From positions 1,302,001-1,366,000 of the forward strand of contig JACGZH010000004.1 in assembly GCA_014706385.1 (NCBI GenBank): a DNA stretch of 64,000 bases, read 5' to 3'. A model generated the notes under the pieces. The model worked only from the letters and a program-made list of their open reading frames with translations, ran no database searches and was not told the origin of the DNA. The stretch comes from Phaffia rhodozyma. Its lineage: Eukaryota; Basidiomycota; Tremellomycetes; Cystofilobasidiales; Mrakiaceae. Both the position numbers and the translations under genes were made by a program. This document shows, in pieces, positions 61,662-64,000 of this stretch. Numbering within the stretch: the stretch's first letter is position 1; the number at the start of each line of letters is the position of its first letter.

Positions 61662-63238
61662 TCAACGAGCCAAGTCTTCGACCCACTTTCGGTTCCTCTC
61701 CCTTTCCTCCTCTACCAACCTAGCTTGTTCTCTTGCTTGCTCTGCTTTCTCTTTCCGTTTTGCTTGAACCTCGGCTTCTTTCGCTTGACGTTCCGCCTCT
61801 TTTTGTTTTTCGGCTTGTAAGACATGTCGTTTTGTCGCTTGATTAGGTTCAAGATAGCTAGAGTGATGAACAAAACTCACAATAGAGATGAGCAATTGAA
61901 CGCCCAACAGAAAAGAAGGCGGAAACAGGCTGAACGAGGAGAGACTTACACCCAACCCCGATTCATGCCGACATCAACTCTATCTTCCTTCCATCTCTCT
62001 GCCACATCCCCCAAACTTTTTGCAACCTCCTCTAACATGGCCTCCATGACCTCTTTGGGGGGCTTTGGATCCTTGCCTCCTCTCTTTTTCTTCGGTCCAA
62101 ATTCGATCGTCGTGCGATAGGCATCGGTGATGTATGATCTCGCTTGAGCTACTTTGTGAGAAATATCATTCGGCGAAGAAACCCACGAGACGAGTAATTC
62201 TTTCTCGATCCCACTGTTTCGAAGTCCAGAGTTCGAACCAATCGAGTTCTGTTTGGGTTTGCTCGACGTAGAACTGGAGTTGGCGGTCGAAGAGGGAGAA
62301 GATATAGATTGGAATTTCACAATGGAGTAGGCCTTGACATCTGCTTCTTCACCGGGTGGTGGGGCTCCAAACGTCGTTCCGATTCTCACCAAAACGAAAT
62401 CCCCTCCGGTCTTCTCTTTCTTGCTTCCAACCTCCTCTTCGGTAGGAGTGATCAACTCTAGAACGTCTTCTCTAGCACGAACAGAGCTCATCTCGATCGG
62501 TTCTGTGGGTGCATTACCAGGAGGGATGATCGCACGGACGAACAATTCATCGGGGATCTCCTCGTTTTTCAGATGTCTGTCTAGCTTTTTCTGCAAAACC
62601 TCGAGTTCCTCGATCGTAGAAGCTTGTCTAAGCTTGGTTGTCTTTGGACGGCCTTCTTTATGCCCTGAGAAAGAAGATGAAGAGCCGGAGGCCGTCAAGC
62701 TGGCAGGGGCAGGAGCGAGAGGTTGAAGTTGGAACGCCGGCTTAAAAGGTTGAGCTGTAGGTTGAGGAGCCGAGAAACGACCTGAAAGCCTGGAAGGAAA
62801 CTTTCCGGTTTGGAGATCGTCTCTGTTGGAAGGAAATGCAAAGGAAGAACGGGAAGAGGGAGAAGAGAATCGGTTTGCTGGTCGGTCAAACGCCTCTGAC
62901 CGCGGTCGGGAGTGATGTCCTGAAGATGACTGTCGAGGCGGCAAAGATGAACGAGAAGAACCAGGCGAAGAGAACGGTCCTCGAACAGAGGAAGGTGGAG
63001 GAGGTGACCGGGGAGGAGGTGGAGAGAACCCGAATGGTCCATTCGTTATGTTGGGTCGGTTTGGAGAAATTCGAGGCGAATGAGCATGAGAAGATCGGCC
63101 GTGTGAGGGTACGCTTTGGGATGGAGGAGTTCTAGAGTTTCCGGGTCTATTGAAGTCAAGTGTAGCGACCGAGGATGAAAACAGCCTGGCTGGCTCCCCT
63201 CCTAGTCTCAGAGGTCCGACAGAAGGTTTGAATGGCAT
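61662..63238 (-). CDS. AIM23: Mitochondrial translation initiation factor IF3-like
   Basis: A mitochondrial factor thought to keep the small ribosomal subunit free and check the start codon. The ATG at 63238 begins MPFKPSVGPLRLGGEPARLFSSSVATL, a basic presequence-like start. About 180 disordered residues rich in Ser, Pro and Arg follow. Then RQASTIEELEVLQKKLDRHLK and EIPDELFVRAI, a helix and strand where IF3 proteins have their N-domain, and EDVLELITPTEEEVGSK. The C-terminal domain has KELLVSWVSSPNDISHKVAQARSYI, then TIEFGPKKKRGGKDP, which matches the IF3 C-domain pattern (strand, then H-D-x-x-x-K helix, then strand and basic loop). Two exons: the second carries a charged helix (EAERQAKEAEVQAKRKEKAEQ) and stops at 61662. 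The helix tail is longer than I expect for the family. The AIM23 symbol is by domain resemblance. Confidence 0.7.
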
Positions 63239-63435
63239 TGTGAGCAGCGATGACCTACAATGCTTGGTGATGGCTGATGATGGTTAATGATCAGTGGATT
63301 GATGTCGTACAAGAAGAGCCGGGTTTTTTTTTACGTTCACCGGTTAGTCACCAGATATCAACTCTGACCTCTTTCGAAGACATACTATCGGTCCTACCAT
63401 CCACCTTCGTCCCAAATACAATCAAACTCGCTAGG
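63239..63435. promoter_or_regulatory. Compact divergent promoter, mtIF3 and Dus4
   Basis: About 200 bases between the two starts I prefer. An in-frame ATG at 63277 on the plus strand would leave only 38 bases; the added residues show no similarity to Dus4, so I regard this as leader. The two genes probably share one bidirectional promoter. Confidence 0.4.
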
Positions 63436-64000
63436 ATGGACTTGCAGGAAGACATTCGAGAGCTGGAAGCAATCAAGAATGAGATTTCTCAGGAAGAGCC
63501 CGAGACATTGGCTCCCCAGGATATGCTCTCTCAGCTCCAAGATATCAACGTTCTAGGCGAGTCTCACCCACCTTCACAGCATACTCTAATCCTTTGCTGA
63601 TATATTCTTGCTCTCCTTGACTGAATGTACCTCTACAGCTCCCTTAGTCAGACATTCCAAACTTCCATTCAGACATCTGGTATCCCAGTATGATGTCCAT
63701 ATTACCCATACGCCTATGATCCTTGCAGCCGAATTTGCCCGTACGTCCTATTGTGCTTGCTCAAGATTTCGCTCCGTTGTCTGATACGAAGCAACTCATC
63801 AAAACTTACCTTGCTCATCGATCGTTACTTCTTCCGGTACTGAATCCCGATAGGAAATGGAACGGCGCGAGAGTCTGATTTCTCGACTTCTACCGAAGAA
63901 AGAGGCACGTTTCTCCTCAGCGAACGGTCTAATCCCAGCGTCTTTGTCAACGTGCCGGAAGAGGAAAGCAGCTGCTTGGAAGAGGAGGTCCAGCGGTTGA
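63436..64000 (+). CDS. DUS4: tRNA dihydrouridine synthase Dus4, 5' part
   Basis: Reduces uridines 20a and 20b of the tRNA D-loop using NADPH and FMN. Only the first three exons lie in the window. Exon 1 (63436-63556) encodes MDLQEDIRELEAIKNEI and ends QLQDINVL. Exon 2 (63639-63740) gives APLVRHSKLPFRHLVSQYD and THTPMILAAEFA, the FMN-binding start of the TIM barrel that identifies the Dus4 branch (APMVRYSKL ... YTPMI). Exon 3 from 63854 continues RNGTARESDFSTSTEERG, as in Dus4 (S-x-x-AR-x-SDF). The first intron (63557-63638) has the donor GCGAGT rather than GT. It was chosen because it is the only one that restores the frame. The gene is cut by the window edge. An alternative start is the ATG at 63277. 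Confidence 0.85.

Noticed and set aside
62334..62726. 130-codon plus-strand frame rich in Ser
   Set aside because: Exactly antisense to the first exon of the IF3-like gene, whose domain is convincing; a mirror of its codon bias.
1..64000. tRNA genes, rRNA, CRISPR arrays, transposons or viral remnants
   Set aside because: I looked for B-box-like motifs, long direct or terminal repeats, reverse-transcriptase or transposase motifs and spacer arrays by eye and saw none; a tRNAscan and RepeatMasker run would be decisive.

Overview
The window looks like nuclear DNA of an intron-rich basidiomycete. Nearly every gene is broken by short introns (about 40-115 bases, GT..AG with a few GC..AG), proteins are recognisable only after splicing, and the families are eukaryotic and fungal (UNC93-like MFS carrier, Zn2Cys6 factor, DUF6699 protein, basidiomycete-type F-box protein, monopolin Csm1/Pcs1). 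Base composition near 46-48% GC and the very high intron density would fit a Tremellomycetes/Cystofilobasidiales yeast such as Phaffia, but that placement is inference. I see no prokaryotic operon, CRISPR array, transposon, rRNA or tRNA gene.

Layout. 0.7-2.6 kb (-): bZIP transcription factor. 3.4-5.4 kb (-): UNC93-like membrane carrier. 6.2-11.1 kb (+): P5A-type ATPase (Spf1/ATP13A1). 11.4-12.7 kb (-): RluA-family pseudouridine synthase. 13.3-14.5 kb (+): Mediator Med8-like. 14.8-16.6 kb (+): PP4 regulatory subunit R2. 17.4-19.4 kb (-): unrecognised protein with an OB-like C-terminus. 19.6-22.9 kb (-): Noc2. 23.2-29.6 kb (+): GH38 alpha-mannosidase Ams1. 29.9-33.8 kb (+): kelch protein of the KLHDC4/Kel3 type. 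34.6-38.8 kb (+): Zn2Cys6 transcription factor. 39.9-42.6 kb (-): voltage-gated K+ channel. 43.4-45.6 kb (-): Pus9/Rib2-type tRNA pseudouridine synthase. 46.0-47.4 kb (+): DUF6699 protein. 47.6-49.6 kb (-): Csm1/Pcs1. 50.4-56.1 kb (+): glycogen phosphorylase. 56.5-58.5 kb (-): eIF5. 59.0-61.5 kb (+): F-box protein. 61.7-63.2 kb (-): mitochondrial IF3-like. 63.4-64.0 kb (+, cut by the window edge): tRNA dihydrouridine synthase Dus4.

The genes are housekeeping functions on both strands and do not form a cluster. Loose themes are RNA and translation (two pseudouridine synthases, Dus4, Noc2, eIF5, mtIF3), transcription (bZIP, Zn2Cys6, Med8) and carbohydrate storage or turnover (Ams1, glycogen phosphorylase).

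The most unusual property is gene architecture: very small exons (5, 8, 11, 12, 13 and 15 bases) inside conserved domains and at least three GC..AG introns. These would defeat ordinary gene prediction. Exon limits given here were worked out by hand from reading frame, splice signals and remembered family consensus; they have not been checked against RNA.
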